Assembly (NCBI RefSeq): GCF_024756275.1
Contig: NZ_JANUGQ010000018.1
Coordinates: 62,001-126,000 of the forward strand
Origin: Streptomyces pyxinae
GTDB taxonomy: Bacteria; Actinomycetota; Actinomycetes; Streptomycetales; Streptomycetaceae
Length of the DNA: 64,000 nucleotides
Direction of reading: 5' to 3'
Position numbers and translations under genes: made by a program. Numbering within the stretch: the first letter of the stretch is position 1; the number at the start of each line of letters is the position of its first letter. Of the stretch, positions 33,029 through 42,169 are shown one piece after another. The notes under the pieces are model-generated. The model saw only the letters and a list, made by a program, of their open reading frames with translations. It had not been told where the DNA came from and made no database searches.

Positions 33029-34669
33029 ATGACTGCCACCCTCGTCGCCAAGGACCTCGCCGCCGGCCACGGCGAACGCTCCCTCTTCTCCGGGCTCGAC
33101 CTGGTCGTCGCCCCCGGGGACGTGATCGGCCTGGTCGGCGTGAACGGCGCCGGCAAGTCGACCCTGCTCCGGCTGCTCGCCGGGCTCGACGCCCCCGAGC
33201 AGGGTGAGCTCCAGCTCTCGCCGCCCGCCGCCACCGTGGGCCATCTGCCCCAGGAACCCGAGCGCCGTCCCGGCGAGACCGTCCGGGCCTTCCTGGCCCG
33301 CCGCACCGGGGTCGACGCCGCCCAGCGGGCCATGGACGAGGCCACCGAGGCCCTGGTCGCGGGCGCGCCCGGGGCCGACGACGCCTACGCCACGGCGCTG
33401 GAGCGCTGGCTGAGCCTGGGCGGCGCCGACCTCGACGAGCGCGCCGACGAGGTGGCCGGCTCGCTCGGCCTCACCGTCGGGCTCGACCAGCCGATGACCT
33501 CGCTCTCCGGCGGCCAGGCGGCCCGTGCCGGGCTCGCCTCGCTGCTGCTCTCCCGGTACGACGTGTTTCTGCTGGACGAGCCCACCAACGACCTCGATCT
33601 GGACGGCCTGGAGCGGCTGGAGACGTTCGTCCGGGGGCTGCGCGCCGGGACCGTCGTCATCAGCCACGACCGCGAGTTCCTGGCCCGTACCGTCACCAAG
33701 GTGCTGGAACTCGACCTCGCCCAGGGGCGGATCACGCTCTACGGCGGCGGTTACGAGTCCTATCTGGAGGAGCGGGCGACGGCCCGGCGCCACGCCCGCG
33801 AGGACTACGAGGAGTTCGCGGACAAGAAGGCCGCTCTGGAGGACCGGGCCCGCACCCAGCGGTCCTGGATGGACAAGGGGGTGAAGAACGCCCGCCGTAA
33901 AGCCGGTGACAACGACAAGATCGGCCGCAAGTTCCGCAGCGAGGCGAGCGAGAAGCAGGCGGCCAAGGCCCGGCAGACCCAGCGCATGATCGAGCGGCTG
34001 GACGCGGTGGAGGAGCCCCGCAAGGAGTGGGAGCTGCGGATGGAGATCGCCGCCGCCCCGCGCTCCGGCTCGGTGGTGGCCACCCTGCGCGGCGCCGAGG
34101 TACGGCGCGGCGGATTCCGCTTCGGGCCGGTGTCGCTCCAGGTCGACTGGGCCGACCGGATCGCCATCACCGGTGCCAACGGGGCCGGGAAGTCAACTCT
34201 GTTGGCCGCTCTGCTGGGCCGGCTGCCGCTGGACTCCGGTCATGCCGCGCTCGGCTCCGGAGTGGTGGTCGGCGAGGTGGACCAGGCCCGGCGGCTGTTC
34301 CACGGCGCGGAGTCGCTGCTGGACGCCTTCTGCGCCGCCGTACCGGACACCGAACCGGCCGACGTGCGCACCCTGCTCGCCAAGTTCGGACTCAAGGCGG
34401 ACCATGTGCTGCGCCCGGCGGTCACCCTGTCGCCGGGGGAGCGGACCCGGGCCGCGCTCGCCCTGCTCCAGGGCCGGGGCGTGAACCTGCTGGTGCTGGA
34501 CGAGCCGACCAACCACCTGGACCTGCCCGCCATCGAGCAGCTGGAGGGTGCCCTGGACGGCTACCCGGGCACTCTGCTGCTGGTCACCCACGACCGCCGG
34601 ATGCTGGCGGCCGTGCACACCACCCGCCGGATCGACGTGGCCGACGGCAAGGTCACCGAACTGACCTGA
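33029..34669 (+). CDS. ABC-F family ATPase
   Basis: A 546-residue soluble protein with two ATP-binding cassettes and no membrane segments. First domain: Walker A GVNGAGKST, signature LSGGQAARAG, Walker B FLLDEPTNDLD. The inter-domain linker is a charged helical hairpin (ARRHAREDYEEFADKKAALE to KQAAKARQTQRMIERL). Second domain: GANGAGKST, signature variant LSPGERTRAA, LLVLDEPTNHLD. ABC-F proteins act on the ribosome as translation factors or as antibiotic ribosome-protection proteins; which applies here cannot be decided from sequence. TAGGAT at 33013-33018 ends 10 bases before the ATG, so there is little or no leader and no room for an attenuator of the type seen in inducible resistance genes. 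Confidence 0.93.
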   Translation: MTATLVAKDLAAGHGERSLFSGLDLVVAPGDVIGLVGVNGAGKSTLLRLLAGLDAPEQGELQLSPPAATVGHLPQEPERRPGETVRAFLARRTGVDAAQRAMDEATEALVAGAPGADDAYATALERWLSLGGADLDERADEVAGSLGLTVGLDQPMTSLSGGQAARAGLASLLLSRYDVFLLDEPTNDLDLDGLERLETFVRGLRAGTVVISHDREFLARTVTKVLELDLAQGRITLYGGGYESYLEERATARRHAREDYEEFADKKAALEDRARTQRSWMDKGVKNARRKAGDNDKIGRKFRSEASEKQAAKARQTQRMIERLDAVEEPRKEWELRMEIAAAPRSGSVVATLRGAEVRRGGFRFGPVSLQVDWADRIAITGANGAGKSTLLAALLGRLPLDSGHAALGSGVVVGEVDQARRLFHGAESLLDAFCAAVPDTEPADVRTLLAKFGLKADHVLRPAVTLSPGERTRAALALLQGRGVNLLVLDEPTNHLDLPAIEQLEGALDGYPGTLLLVTHDRRMLAAVHTTRRIDVADGKVTELT

Positions 34670-34867
34670 ACCGCACGCCGGCGGCGCGGGGGCGGCGGAC
34701 GGCGCCCGGGGCCGGGCGGGTCGGCCCTCCTCCCGGTCGAGCTCGGTGACCGGCCGCCGGAACGCCGGAGGACTCACCGCGCCGAAGCCGCCACCCGGCG
34801 CAGGCCCCCGGCCTCGTGCCATGGGCCGTACGGGCACGGCGAGACACGAACGGCCCTCTCCCGCTCA

Positions 34868-34891
34868 GCTCCGCCCGGCTTCGGGCGGAGC
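34868..34891. terminator. Perfect 10-bp hairpin between ABC-F gene and MFS remnant
   Basis: GCTCCGCCCG (34868-34877) pairs with CGGGCGGAGC (34882-34891) around the stable GCTT loop. It is about 200 bases after the ABC-F stop and 17 bases beyond the end of the leftward MFS remnant. Confidence 0.65.
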
Positions 34892-34907
34892 CGGGCGGGT
34901 CGTCGGG

Positions 34908-35410
34908 TCAGTTCGTGCCTGCGAGGGCCGGCTGAGAGGCGCCCTGGGCCTCGGCTGCCGTCCCGGTGGCCGGGTGACGCGGATCGTGCCGGACGAGGAC
35001 GGTGGCGGCCAGGGCGGCGAGGACGAGGATGCCGGCGGTCCACCGGATGGCGGTGGAGTAGCCGTGGACGAAAGCGTCGAACGGCAGGTCTCCGGCCGCC
35101 GGGGAGGCCGGGTGGCGGTGGGCGTAGGTGGTGGTGGCGCCGGTGGCGATGGTGTTGAGCGGGGTGGTACCGATGGCGCCGCCGATCTGCTGGGAGGTGT
35201 TGACCATCGCGGAGGCGACGCCGGGAGTCCTCCGGGCTCACGCCGACGGTGGCCAGGCTCATGGCGGCATCATGGCGGTACCCAGCCCCAGGCCCATGAC
35301 GAACATGCCGGGCAGGACGACGCCCGCGTACGAATTGTGGGGGGATCTGGGCGAGGACGACCAGGCCCACGGCGGCGACCAGGAACGATGGCTCGGCGCA
35401 CTGACACCCG
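34908..35410 (-). pseudogene. Remnant of a DHA2-type MFS drug exporter
   Basis: The C-terminal third of an EmrB/QacA-like exporter can be rebuilt across three reading frames. Going downstream, one frame gives FLVAAVGLVVLAQIPP, another NSYAGVVLPGMFVMGLGLGT and AMMP, another MSLATVGVSPEDS, and the last VASAMVNTSQQIGGAIG to the stop at 34908. Single-base changes near 35340, 35270 and 35228 break the frame, for example an extra C in the run before GGCGTCGCCTCC. The N-terminal two thirds (about nine helices) are missing; nothing similar lies beyond 35410. It is therefore non-functional. Confidence 0.8.
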
Positions 35411-36059
35411 CGCGGGAACGGACCGCTACGCGTCCGCCGGGCAGGGCTCGGCCTTCCGGGGCGCCGAGCCGGTCCGGAAGGTTCTCGACGGGAGAGGTGG
35501 CCGCCGTACGAGCGGGACGGAAGACGTCGGACGGCGCGCGGCGACCCGCCCACTGCCACCCGTCCGCCCGCCCGGCCCCGGGCCGGGGCGCCGGCGCGAA
35601 GGGCCGCTCACGAGCTGTCCCACGAGGTGTCCCACGAGCTGTCCGACGAGCCGTCCGACGTGGTGGGAGATCCGCCGCGGAAGGGGAGCGGGGCGGGGCC
35701 GGCCTTGCCGGTGGCCGGCTTCGGGTCGATGGCCGTGCCCGTGGGACGCCGGTCCTGCCGGGCGCCCGCCCGCTTCTCCGGCGTCTTCATGGGCGTCACC
35801 CCGCTCTTCGCCGTCCCGGTCGCGCCGGTCGCCCCCGACCGGCACCCGGCCCCGGCTCCCGGGCGGCCGGCCCGGTGATCGCCGCCGCCGACGCGGTCGC
35901 CGCCGTCCGCGCCGCGGCCCGGGAACGGCGCCCGGCCCGGACACCCACCGCCCGCCGCCGGGCGCGCCGGGATGCCGAAGGGGGGCGCGGGAACACGACC
36001 GGTCCCACGCCCCCCTTCACGTACGGCTCTCTCCGCCGGGCCGCCGACCCGGCGGACGC
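35411..36059. other. 650-bp region between MFS remnant and tex, mostly without gene
   Basis: It contains a 12-base tandem-like element (variants of GTCCCACGAGCT, about 35617-35660), one small candidate frame on the minus strand (35608-35799) and Arg/Pro-rich low-complexity sequence elsewhere. No conserved domain was recognised. Confidence 0.45.
35608..35799 (-). CDS. Candidate small protein of unknown function, Ser/Asp/Trp-rich tail
   Basis: A 63-residue frame starting with GTG (or ATG at 35790): basic first half (MKTPEKRAGARQDRRPTG), a middle AIDPKPATGKAGPAPLPFRG, and a striking tail of SSDSSWDTSWDSS. Codon third positions are almost all G or C, as in the surrounding genes, and the peptide is more balanced than the usual antisense frames. 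The repeated tail comes from the 12-base DNA repeat. No homologue is recognised and there is no strong ribosome binding site, so it may be fortuitous. Confidence 0.35.
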   Translation of the reverse strand: MTPMKTPEKRAGARQDRRPTGTAIDPKPATGKAGPAPLPFRGGSPTTSDGSSDSSWDTSWDSS

Positions 36060-38498
36060 TCAGCGGCGGCCCTTGCCCCCGCCGTCCTTGTTCAGAAGCC
36101 CGGCCTTGCGCAGGGCGTCGGCCATCGCGCTGTTGGCGGGCGCCGGAGAGCGGTCGCCGCCCCCGGTACGCGGCTGACCGCCGCCCCCGGTCCGGGACTG
36201 CCCGCCGCCTCCGGTCCGCGGCTGACCGCCGCGCCCGCCGCCGCCCTGGCGCTGCTGCGGCGGCCGTCCGCCCCGGCCGCCGCCGCTCCGCTGCTCCCGC
36301 CGGGCCCCCTGGCCGTCTCCGCCGGCCTCGTCGTCCAGCCGCAGAGTGAGCGAGATGCGCTTGCGCGGCACGTCCACGTCCAGCACCTTCACCTTCACCA
36401 CGTCGCCCGGCTTCACCACCTCGCGCGGGTCCTTGACGAAGTTCCGGGACATCGCGGAGACATGGACCAGGCCGTCCTGGTGCACCCCGATGTCCACGAA
36501 GGCGCCGAACGCGGCCACATTGGTGACGACGCCCTCCAGCACCATCCCCGGACCGAGGTCGCCGATCTTCTCCACACCCTCCTTGAAGGTGGCCGTCCGG
36601 AAGGCCGGCCGGGGGTCGCGGCCGGGCTTCTCCAGCTCGCGCAGGATGTCGGTGACGGTCGGCAGGCCGAACTTCTCGTCCACGAACTCGTCCGGCCGCA
36701 GCGACCGCAGCACTCCGGTGTTGCCGATCAGCGCCGCGACCTCACCACCCGCCTTCCGGCCCATCGCCCGCACCACCGGGTACGCCTCCGGGTGCACACT
36801 GGACGCGTCCAGCGGGTCGTCGCCGCCCCGGATCCGCAGAAAGCCCGCGCACTGCTCGTACGCCTTCGGACCCAGCCGGGACACGTCCTTGAGCGCCTTC
36901 CGGGAGCGGAACGGGCCGTTGGCGTCCCGGTGCGCCACGATGTTCTCCGCCAGCCCGGCGCCGATGCCCGACACCCGGGAGAGCAGCGGCGCCGAGGCGG
37001 TGTTGACGTCCACCCCGACGCCGTTCACACAGTCCTCCACCACCGCGTCCAGCGAGCGGGAGAGCTTCACCTCGGACAGATCGTGCTGGTACTGGCCGAC
37101 GCCGATCGACTTCGGGTCGATCTTCACCAGCTCGGCCAGCGGGTCCTGGAGCCGCCGCGCGATCGAGACGGCCCCGCGCAACGACACGTCCAGCTCCGGG
37201 AGTTCCTGCGAGGCGAAGGCTGAGGCGGAGTACACCGAGGCACCCGCCTCGGAGACCATCACCTTGGTGAGCCCCAGCTCCGGATGACGGGCGATCAGGT
37301 CACCGGCGAGCTTGTCGGTCTCCCGGGACGCGGTGCCGTTGCCGATGGCGACCAGCTCGACCGCGTGCTCCTTCGCCAGCCGGGCCAGCTTCGCCAGCGA
37401 CTCGTCCCACTTGTTGGCGGGGACGTGCGGGTGGACGGTGTCGGTGGCGACCACCTTGCCGGTCGCGTCCACCACGGCCACCTTCACCCCGGTACGGAAG
37501 CCGGGGTCGAGGCCCAGGGTGGCCCGGGTGCCGGCGGGCGCCGCCAGCAGCAGATCGCGGAGGTTCGCCGCGAAGACCCGGACCGCCTCGTCCTCGGCCG
37601 CCGTCCGCAGCCGGAGCCGGAGATCGATGCCGAGGTGCACCAGGATCCGGGTCCGCCAGGCCCAGCGGACCGTGTCGGCCAGCCAGGCGTCACCCGGCCG
37701 GCCCTGCCGGGAGACCCCGAACCGGCGGGCCACCATGCCCTCGTACGCCGTGGGCCCGGGCGTGTCGGACGGCTCCTCCGGCTCCAGCACCAGGTCGAGC
37801 ACGTCCTCCTTCTCGCCCCGGAGCATCGCCAGCACCCGGTGCGAGGGCAGCTCGGTGAAGCCCTCCGCGAAGTCGAAGTAGTCGGCGAACTTGGCGCCCG
37901 CCTCCTCCTTGCCGCCCCGCACCCGGGCCACCAGCCGGCCGCGTGTCCACATTCGCTCGCGCAGCTCCCCGATGAGGTCGGCGTCCTCCGAGAACCGCTC
38001 GGTGAGGATCGCCCGGGCCCCCTCCAGGGCGGCGGCCGGGTCCGCGACCCCCTTCTCCGGGTCGGTGAACGCTGCGGCCGCGGCGAGCGGTTCCGCCGAC
38101 GGGTCGGCCAGCAGCCCGTCCGCCAGCGGTTCGAGCCCCGCCTCGCGGGCGATCTGCGCCTTGGTCCGCCGCTTCGGCTTGAAGGGCAGATAGATGTCCT
38201 CCAGCCGCGCCTTGGTGTCGGCCGCCCGGATGCTCGCCGCCAGCTCGTCGGTGAGCTTGCCCTGCTCGCGTACGGATTCCAGGACGGCGGTCCGCCGCTC
38301 CTCCAGCTCCCGGAGGTAGCGCAGCCGCTCCTCCAGCGTGCGCAGCTGCGCGTCGTCGAGCATCTCGGTCGCTTCCTTGCGGTAGCGCGCGATGAACGGC
38401 ACGGTCGAGCCGCCGTCGAGCAGCTCGACCGCCGCCCGCACCTGCCGCTCCCGTACGCCGAGCTCCTCGGCGATCCTGCCTTCGATGGACGTCGTCAC
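36060..38498 (-). CDS. tex: Tex-family RNA-binding S1-domain protein
   Basis: An 812-residue cytoplasmic nucleic-acid-binding protein of the Tex/Spt6-like family, implicated in transcription and RNA handling. In order: N-terminal helical region (STVPFIARYRKEATEMLDD), the YqgF/RNase-H-like domain (ATLGLDPGFRTGVKVAVVD), helix-hairpin-helix segments (GIGAGLAENIVAHRDANGPF) and an S1 domain (residues about 645-715, LEGVVTNVAAFGAFVDIGVHQDGLVHVS). The C-terminal 95 residues add three near-copies of a GGGGQ(P/S)RTGG element, an RGG-like RNA-binding tail not found in all homologues. The GTG at 38498 with GGGA upstream is preferred; a TTG ten codons earlier has no binding site. Confidence 0.95.
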   Translation of the reverse strand: MTTSIEGRIAEELGVRERQVRAAVELLDGGSTVPFIARYRKEATEMLDDAQLRTLEERLRYLRELEERRTAVLESVREQGKLTDELAASIRAADTKARLEDIYLPFKPKRRTKAQIAREAGLEPLADGLLADPSAEPLAAAAAFTDPEKGVADPAAALEGARAILTERFSEDADLIGELRERMWTRGRLVARVRGGKEEAGAKFADYFDFAEGFTELPSHRVLAMLRGEKEDVLDLVLEPEEPSDTPGPTAYEGMVARRFGVSRQGRPGDAWLADTVRWAWRTRILVHLGIDLRLRLRTAAEDEAVRVFAANLRDLLLAAPAGTRATLGLDPGFRTGVKVAVVDATGKVVATDTVHPHVPANKWDESLAKLARLAKEHAVELVAIGNGTASRETDKLAGDLIARHPELGLTKVMVSEAGASVYSASAFASQELPELDVSLRGAVSIARRLQDPLAELVKIDPKSIGVGQYQHDLSEVKLSRSLDAVVEDCVNGVGVDVNTASAPLLSRVSGIGAGLAENIVAHRDANGPFRSRKALKDVSRLGPKAYEQCAGFLRIRGGDDPLDASSVHPEAYPVVRAMGRKAGGEVAALIGNTGVLRSLRPDEFVDEKFGLPTVTDILRELEKPGRDPRPAFRTATFKEGVEKIGDLGPGMVLEGVVTNVAAFGAFVDIGVHQDGLVHVSAMSRNFVKDPREVVKPGDVVKVKVLDVDVPRKRISLTLRLDDEAGGDGQGARREQRSGGGRGGRPPQQRQGGGGRGGQPRTGGGGQSRTGGGGQPRTGGGDRSPAPANSAMADALRKAGLLNKDGGGKGRR

Positions 38499-38672
38499 GG
38501 TGTCCCGACTCGCCTTCTCGTGCCTCAAGCTTGCCCGAGCATTCTGCCGGTCCGCCCCGGCCGCTGTCGCACCTGCCCGGGCCGGACCGCCCGCCGGCGC
38601 GCCCGGCTCGGGGCCGCCCCGGCGGGTACCCGGCCCGGGCCACCCACGACGGGCGGCACCCGGGCGGTCATC

Positions 38673-39542
38673 TCAGCCCTGGCTCAACAGGTCCTGGGGG
38701 AACGCCCCCGCGCCGACCGCCGTGGCGAGGAAGCCCCGGCCCAGCTCGGTCAGCCGGGCCACGCCGGTCTCGCCCAGGTGCTCGTACGGCGCGGAGTCCA
38801 GCCGGTCGGTGTGCTCCTCCACCTCGGCCCGCAGCGCCGTACCGGTGCCGGTCAGCGCGCCCCCCTCGTCCAGCAGCCCGCGCTCGCGCAGCCGTCCGGC
38901 CGCGGCCTCCCAGTCGGCCCGCCGCCAGCCCCGGGTGGTCAAGATCCAGCCGGGGCGCATGCCCTTGCCGGTCGCCGTGTGGCTGACCAGCGCCTCCAGC
39001 GGATCCAGGCCGGCGGAGAGCAGGGCGGCCAGATGACCGTCGCCCCGGTGCTCGCGCAGCAGGGTGGCCGCGTGCCAGAACGCCAGGTGGGGCTCGCCGG
39101 GCACCGGCAGATCGGCGTGCGCGGCGTACAGCGGCCGGGCGTGCCGGGTGCAGCCCTCGACGGCGCGCAGGGCGAGTTCCGCCGCCTCGGCCATCTCCGC
39201 CGAGCCGATCACGGCCTCGCCGAGCAGCCGGCGGAGCGTCGAGTCGGCGGCCCGCAGCCGGGCGGCCAGTACCGCGTCGGGCGCCGCCACCGACCAGACG
39301 GCCGGGAGGTGCCGGGCGACCAGCTCGTGGTTGAAGTTGTAGAAGGTGGCCGTCACCGTGCCCGGGCCCACCGCGCCCATCGCGGCGGACCGGCCCGCGA
39401 AGTAGGCGGCGGAGGGATCGGTCACGCCCAGGGCGGCCATCTCCCGCCCCAAGTCGGGGGAGAACCAGAGCGTCGAGTGCAGCGGGTTGACCGCGTTGTG
39501 GCACCGGCGTCCGGCCCGGGGCGGCAGCGTCGTAGTCGTCAT
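38673..39542 (-). CDS. SCO6745-family protein (SalK-like winged-helix fold)
   Basis: A 289-residue protein matching the family named after S. coelicolor SCO6745: LHSTLWFSPDLGREMAALGV, AYFAGRSAAMGAVGPGTVTATFYNF, LPVPGEPHLAFWHAATLLREHRGDGHLAALL, and LVSHTATGKGMRPGWILTTRGW. Its C-terminal half looks like a winged-helix domain. No catalytic motif is evident and the function is unknown, although the family has been linked to SalK-like proteins. The window's gene order around it agrees with the remembered S. coelicolor order. ATG start at 39542; a strongly repetitive 1-kb region lies upstream. Confidence 0.88.
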   Translation of the reverse strand: MTTTTLPPRAGRRCHNAVNPLHSTLWFSPDLGREMAALGVTDPSAAYFAGRSAAMGAVGPGTVTATFYNFNHELVARHLPAVWSVAAPDAVLAARLRAADSTLRRLLGEAVIGSAEMAEAAELALRAVEGCTRHARPLYAAHADLPVPGEPHLAFWHAATLLREHRGDGHLAALLSAGLDPLEALVSHTATGKGMRPGWILTTRGWRRADWEAAAGRLRERGLLDEGGALTGTGTALRAEVEEHTDRLDSAPYEHLGETGVARLTELGRGFLATAVGAGAFPQDLLSQG

Positions 39543-40518
39543 GGCAGCACCTTACTGACCGGTCGGTATGCCGAACAGGCCGGGGAGGGCCCGGCAGGCG
39601 GGCCGGAGGACGGCCAGGGGGTGGCCCGGAGCGTTGGCCCGGGTACCGACCCGAGCCCGCGGCCCCGGGCCCGGCCGGAGGGGCAGCGCCCCGGCACAGG
39701 CGCGGTGACGCGGCGGAGCCCGGAAAGGCCCCCGAGCGGACCGGGTGAGGGACCGGACGGCCGTCGACGAACGGCCCGGAGCCGCCCGGAGGCGGTTCGG
39801 GGGGAGCCCGCCGGGTGGGTGGGCCGCCCCGGGAACGGACCGGAGGCCCCCGGTGCCGGTGGGCGCCCCGGGAGGGGCCGGAGAGCAGCCCGTGCGCGGA
39901 TCGGGGTCGGGCGGCCCAGGCCCGGCCCGGGGGTGACGGGTAGGTGAGCGGGGCGCCCGGTCGCGCCCGCGCCGCGCGGGCGCGGCCCGGGAATAGTCCG
40001 TGAGCGGGCCGGGGTCGGGCGACAGTCCGTGAGCGGTTCCGGGGACGGCCCGGGGCGGCGCGCGAACAGTTCACGAGCGGACCGGAGGCCCCCCTGGGCG
40101 CCGGGCGGCGGCCCGCGAGCGTCCCCGGGAACGGCCCGGGAACGGACGGCGAGCGGGCCAGGGCGGCCTGGGGGTGACGGGTAGGTGGGCGGGGCGCCCG
40201 GTCGCGCCCGCGCCGAGCGGGCGCGGCCCGGGAATGGACCGTGAGCGAGCCAGGGCGGCCGGGCGGCGGCCCGCGAGCGGCCTGGGGACGGCTCGAGAAC
40301 GGACGGGGAACGGGCCAGGGCGCCTGGGCGGCAGCCCACGAACGGCCCCGGACGGCCCCGGACGGCCCGGGAGCAGCCCCCGGGGGCCGCCCGAGAACGG
40401 ACGGCGAACAGCCCCGGGCACGGCCCGCAAGCGGACCAGGGCGGCCGGGCGGCGGCCCGCGAGCGGCCCCGGGACGGCCCGGGCGCGGCCCCCGACCGGA
40501 CCGTCGCCGGGTCCGGGC
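39543..40518. repeat. About 1 kb of non-coding GC-rich repeats
   Basis: This gap holds a 66-base direct repeat at 39929-39994 and 40170-40235 (offset 241, two mismatches; starts GGGGGTGACGGGTAGGTG). Many dispersed copies of shorter elements also occur: GGCCCGGGAACGGAC, GGGCGGCGGCCCGCGAGCGG and GAGCGGGCCAGGGCGGCC-like blocks. All six frames yield Arg/Gly/Pro/Ala-rich shadow peptides without domain character. The promoters of both flanking genes must lie in its ends. Confidence 0.8.
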
Positions 40519-41286
40519 TCAGCCGCGTTCGGCGCCGTCGCCCGGTACCGCCCAGGTGAAGCGGGGCGGGCGGCGCTCCAGGAAGGCGGCCACGCCCTCG
40601 GCGGTGTCGCCGCTGGCGAGTGCCTGCTCCGCCCAGTACGCGTCCCGGTCGGTGCGGCCGCCGGCGAACTCCTTGGCCGCCGCCTGGGTCAGCCGCGACC
40701 GGGCAGTGAGGCTCCGGGTGAACTCCGCGACCCGCTTCTCCAGCGACCCGGCCGGCAGCACCTCGTCCACCAGGCCGGTGCGCAGCGCCCGTTCCGTGTC
40801 CACCAGCTCGCCGGAGAAGAGCAGGTACTTGGCGGCCGACGGCCCCACCAGGGCCACCAGGCGCCGGGTGGAGGAGGCCGGGTAGACGATGCCCAGCTTG
40901 GCCGGGGTCACCCCGAAGAGGGCGCCCTCTTCCGCGAACCGCAGATCGCAGGCGGCGGCCAGCTGGCTGCCGCCGCCCACGCAGTGGCCCCGCACGGCGG
41001 CCAGGGTCGGCTTGGGGAAACCGGCCAGCGCCTCCTCGGCCCGTACCGCGAGCGACTGCTGCTCGTCCCCGGGTTCGCGCAGCGTGGAGATGTCCGCCCC
41101 GGCGCAGAAGGTGGTCCCCGCCCCGGTCAGTACCAGCGCCCGCACCTCCCGGTCGGCGGCGAGCCCGGCGAGCAGCCCGGGCAGCGCCCGCCACATGGCG
41201 GCGGTCATGGCGTTCCGCTTGGCCGGATTGCTGATGACGACGGTGGCGACTCCATCCGTGACGGAGTGCTGCAACTGCGGCTCCAT
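40519..41286 (-). CDS. Enoyl-CoA hydratase/isomerase family protein
   Basis: A 255-residue crotonase-superfamily protein. Seen are VTDGVATVVISNPAKRNAM, the first oxyanion loop GTTFCAGADISTL, the second CVGGGSQLAAACDLRFAEEGA, and LGIVYPASSTRRLVALVG. In classical hydratases two Glu residues act. Here one equivalent lies in FAEEGALFGVTPAKLG, where Ala/Lys replaces the usual second Glu, so an isomerase, a decarboxylase or another crotonase reaction is possible. The ATG at 41286 is preceded on this strand by TAGCAT (41299-41294), 7 bases away, suggesting a leaderless mRNA. It is divergent from the HdeD-like gene. Confidence 0.88.
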   Translation of the reverse strand: MEPQLQHSVTDGVATVVISNPAKRNAMTAAMWRALPGLLAGLAADREVRALVLTGAGTTFCAGADISTLREPGDEQQSLAVRAEEALAGFPKPTLAAVRGHCVGGGSQLAAACDLRFAEEGALFGVTPAKLGIVYPASSTRRLVALVGPSAAKYLLFSGELVDTERALRTGLVDEVLPAGSLEKRVAEFTRSLTARSRLTQAAAKEFAGGRTDRDAYWAEQALASGDTAEGVAAFLERRPPRFTWAVPGDGAERG

Positions 41287-41401
41287 GCGCCGGATGCTAT
41301 CCGCCCGGGCCGATCGTACGATCAAGAAGGGGTGCCGCCGCCGCGCGGAGACCGCGGCCCGGCGGCCCGCACGGACCACTGCCAGGAAGTGAGACACGCT
41401 C

Positions 41402-42169
41402 ATGGCCGACCCCACCCCCGATCCCTCCCGGCACCCCGCCCCCGGCGCCGCGCCCGGCCCCGAGGGACCCGCCGGACCCGGTCCGGTCGCCGACGAGACG
41501 CCCGCCGCCCCCGGCCGGGGCGCCCCGGCCGGCCCCCGGGCGGAGAGCGGCAGGCTCCGGCGGAGCTTCGGTGTGCTCGCCCTGCTCGGCGCGATCCTGG
41601 TCCTCGGCGGGCTGATCGGCCTCGTCTACACCGGCGTCGCCACCCTCACCTCCATGATCCTCTTCGGCTGGCTGCTGCTGATCGGCGGCGTCGTCGGGCT
41701 GGTGCACGCCGTGCAGTCGCGGGGCGAGGGCTATTTCTGGCTGGCCGTGGTGGTCGCGGCGCTGAACATCGCCGCCGGCGTCGTGGTGATCCGGCACCCC
41801 GTGGAGTCGGCCGAGGCGCTGACCATGTTCGCCGCCCTGCTCTTCCTCACCGGCGGGGTCTTCCGGCTGGTCGGCAGCGTGGTGGTGCGCGGGCCGCAGT
41901 TCGGCTGGACTCTGCTCCAGGGCGCCTTCGGGCTGCTGCTGGGCGTGCTGGTGCTCGCCGAGTGGCCGGGCAGCAGCCTCTACGTCCTGGGCACCTTCTT
42001 CTCGCTCGCCCTGCTCTTCGACGGTCTCGGGCTCATCGCCACCGGCGTGGGCGGCCGGCGGATCGTCAGCCTGGTCGCGGGGGAGCAGGGCGAGCCGGGG
42101 GAGCGCCACGGACGGCGAAAGCACGGCACGGCGGCGACGAAAGCAGCGACTCGACGGTCGAAGAAATGA
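41402..42169 (+). CDS. HdeD-family membrane protein
   Basis: A 255-residue integral membrane protein with a 50-residue Pro/Gly/Ala-rich cytoplasmic start, six predicted helices in the HdeD arrangement (FGVLALLGAILVLGGLIGLVY; SMILFGWLLLIGGVVGLVHAV; FWLAVVVAALNIAAGVVVI; LTMFAALLFLTGGVFRLVGSV; and two more) and a basic tail ending ATRRSKK. In E. coli HdeD aids acid resistance at high cell density; no specific role is shown in actinobacteria. The ATG follows AGGAAG (41385-41390). Downstream, the sequence to 42261 is unusually AT-rich and probably regulatory. Confidence 0.88.
   Translation: MADPTPDPSRHPAPGAAPGPEGPAGPGPVADETPAAPGRGAPAGPRAESGRLRRSFGVLALLGAILVLGGLIGLVYTGVATLTSMILFGWLLLIGGVVGLVHAVQSRGEGYFWLAVVVAALNIAAGVVVIRHPVESAEALTMFAALLFLTGGVFRLVGSVVVRGPQFGWTLLQGAFGLLLGVLVLAEWPGSSLYVLGTFFSLALLFDGLGLIATGVGGRRIVSLVAGEQGEPGERHGRRKHGTAATKAATRRSKK

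Noticed and set aside
34774..35559. Single intact membrane protein gene at the MFS remnant
   Set aside because: Transporter-like segments fall in different frames separated by single-base shifts and an in-frame TGA; no one frame carries the domain.
35426..35944. 172-codon minus-strand frame between the MFS remnant and tex
   Set aside because: Arg/Gly/Pro-rich with HVGRLVGQLVGHLVGQLV produced by the 12-bp DNA repeat; the neighbouring frame (35608-35799) has better codon bias.
39543..40518. Possible coding region for an Arg/Pro-rich protein in the repeat island
   Set aside because: Every frame yields repetitive Arg/Gly/Pro/Ala peptide, no ribosome binding site or domain is visible, and the frames arise from base composition.
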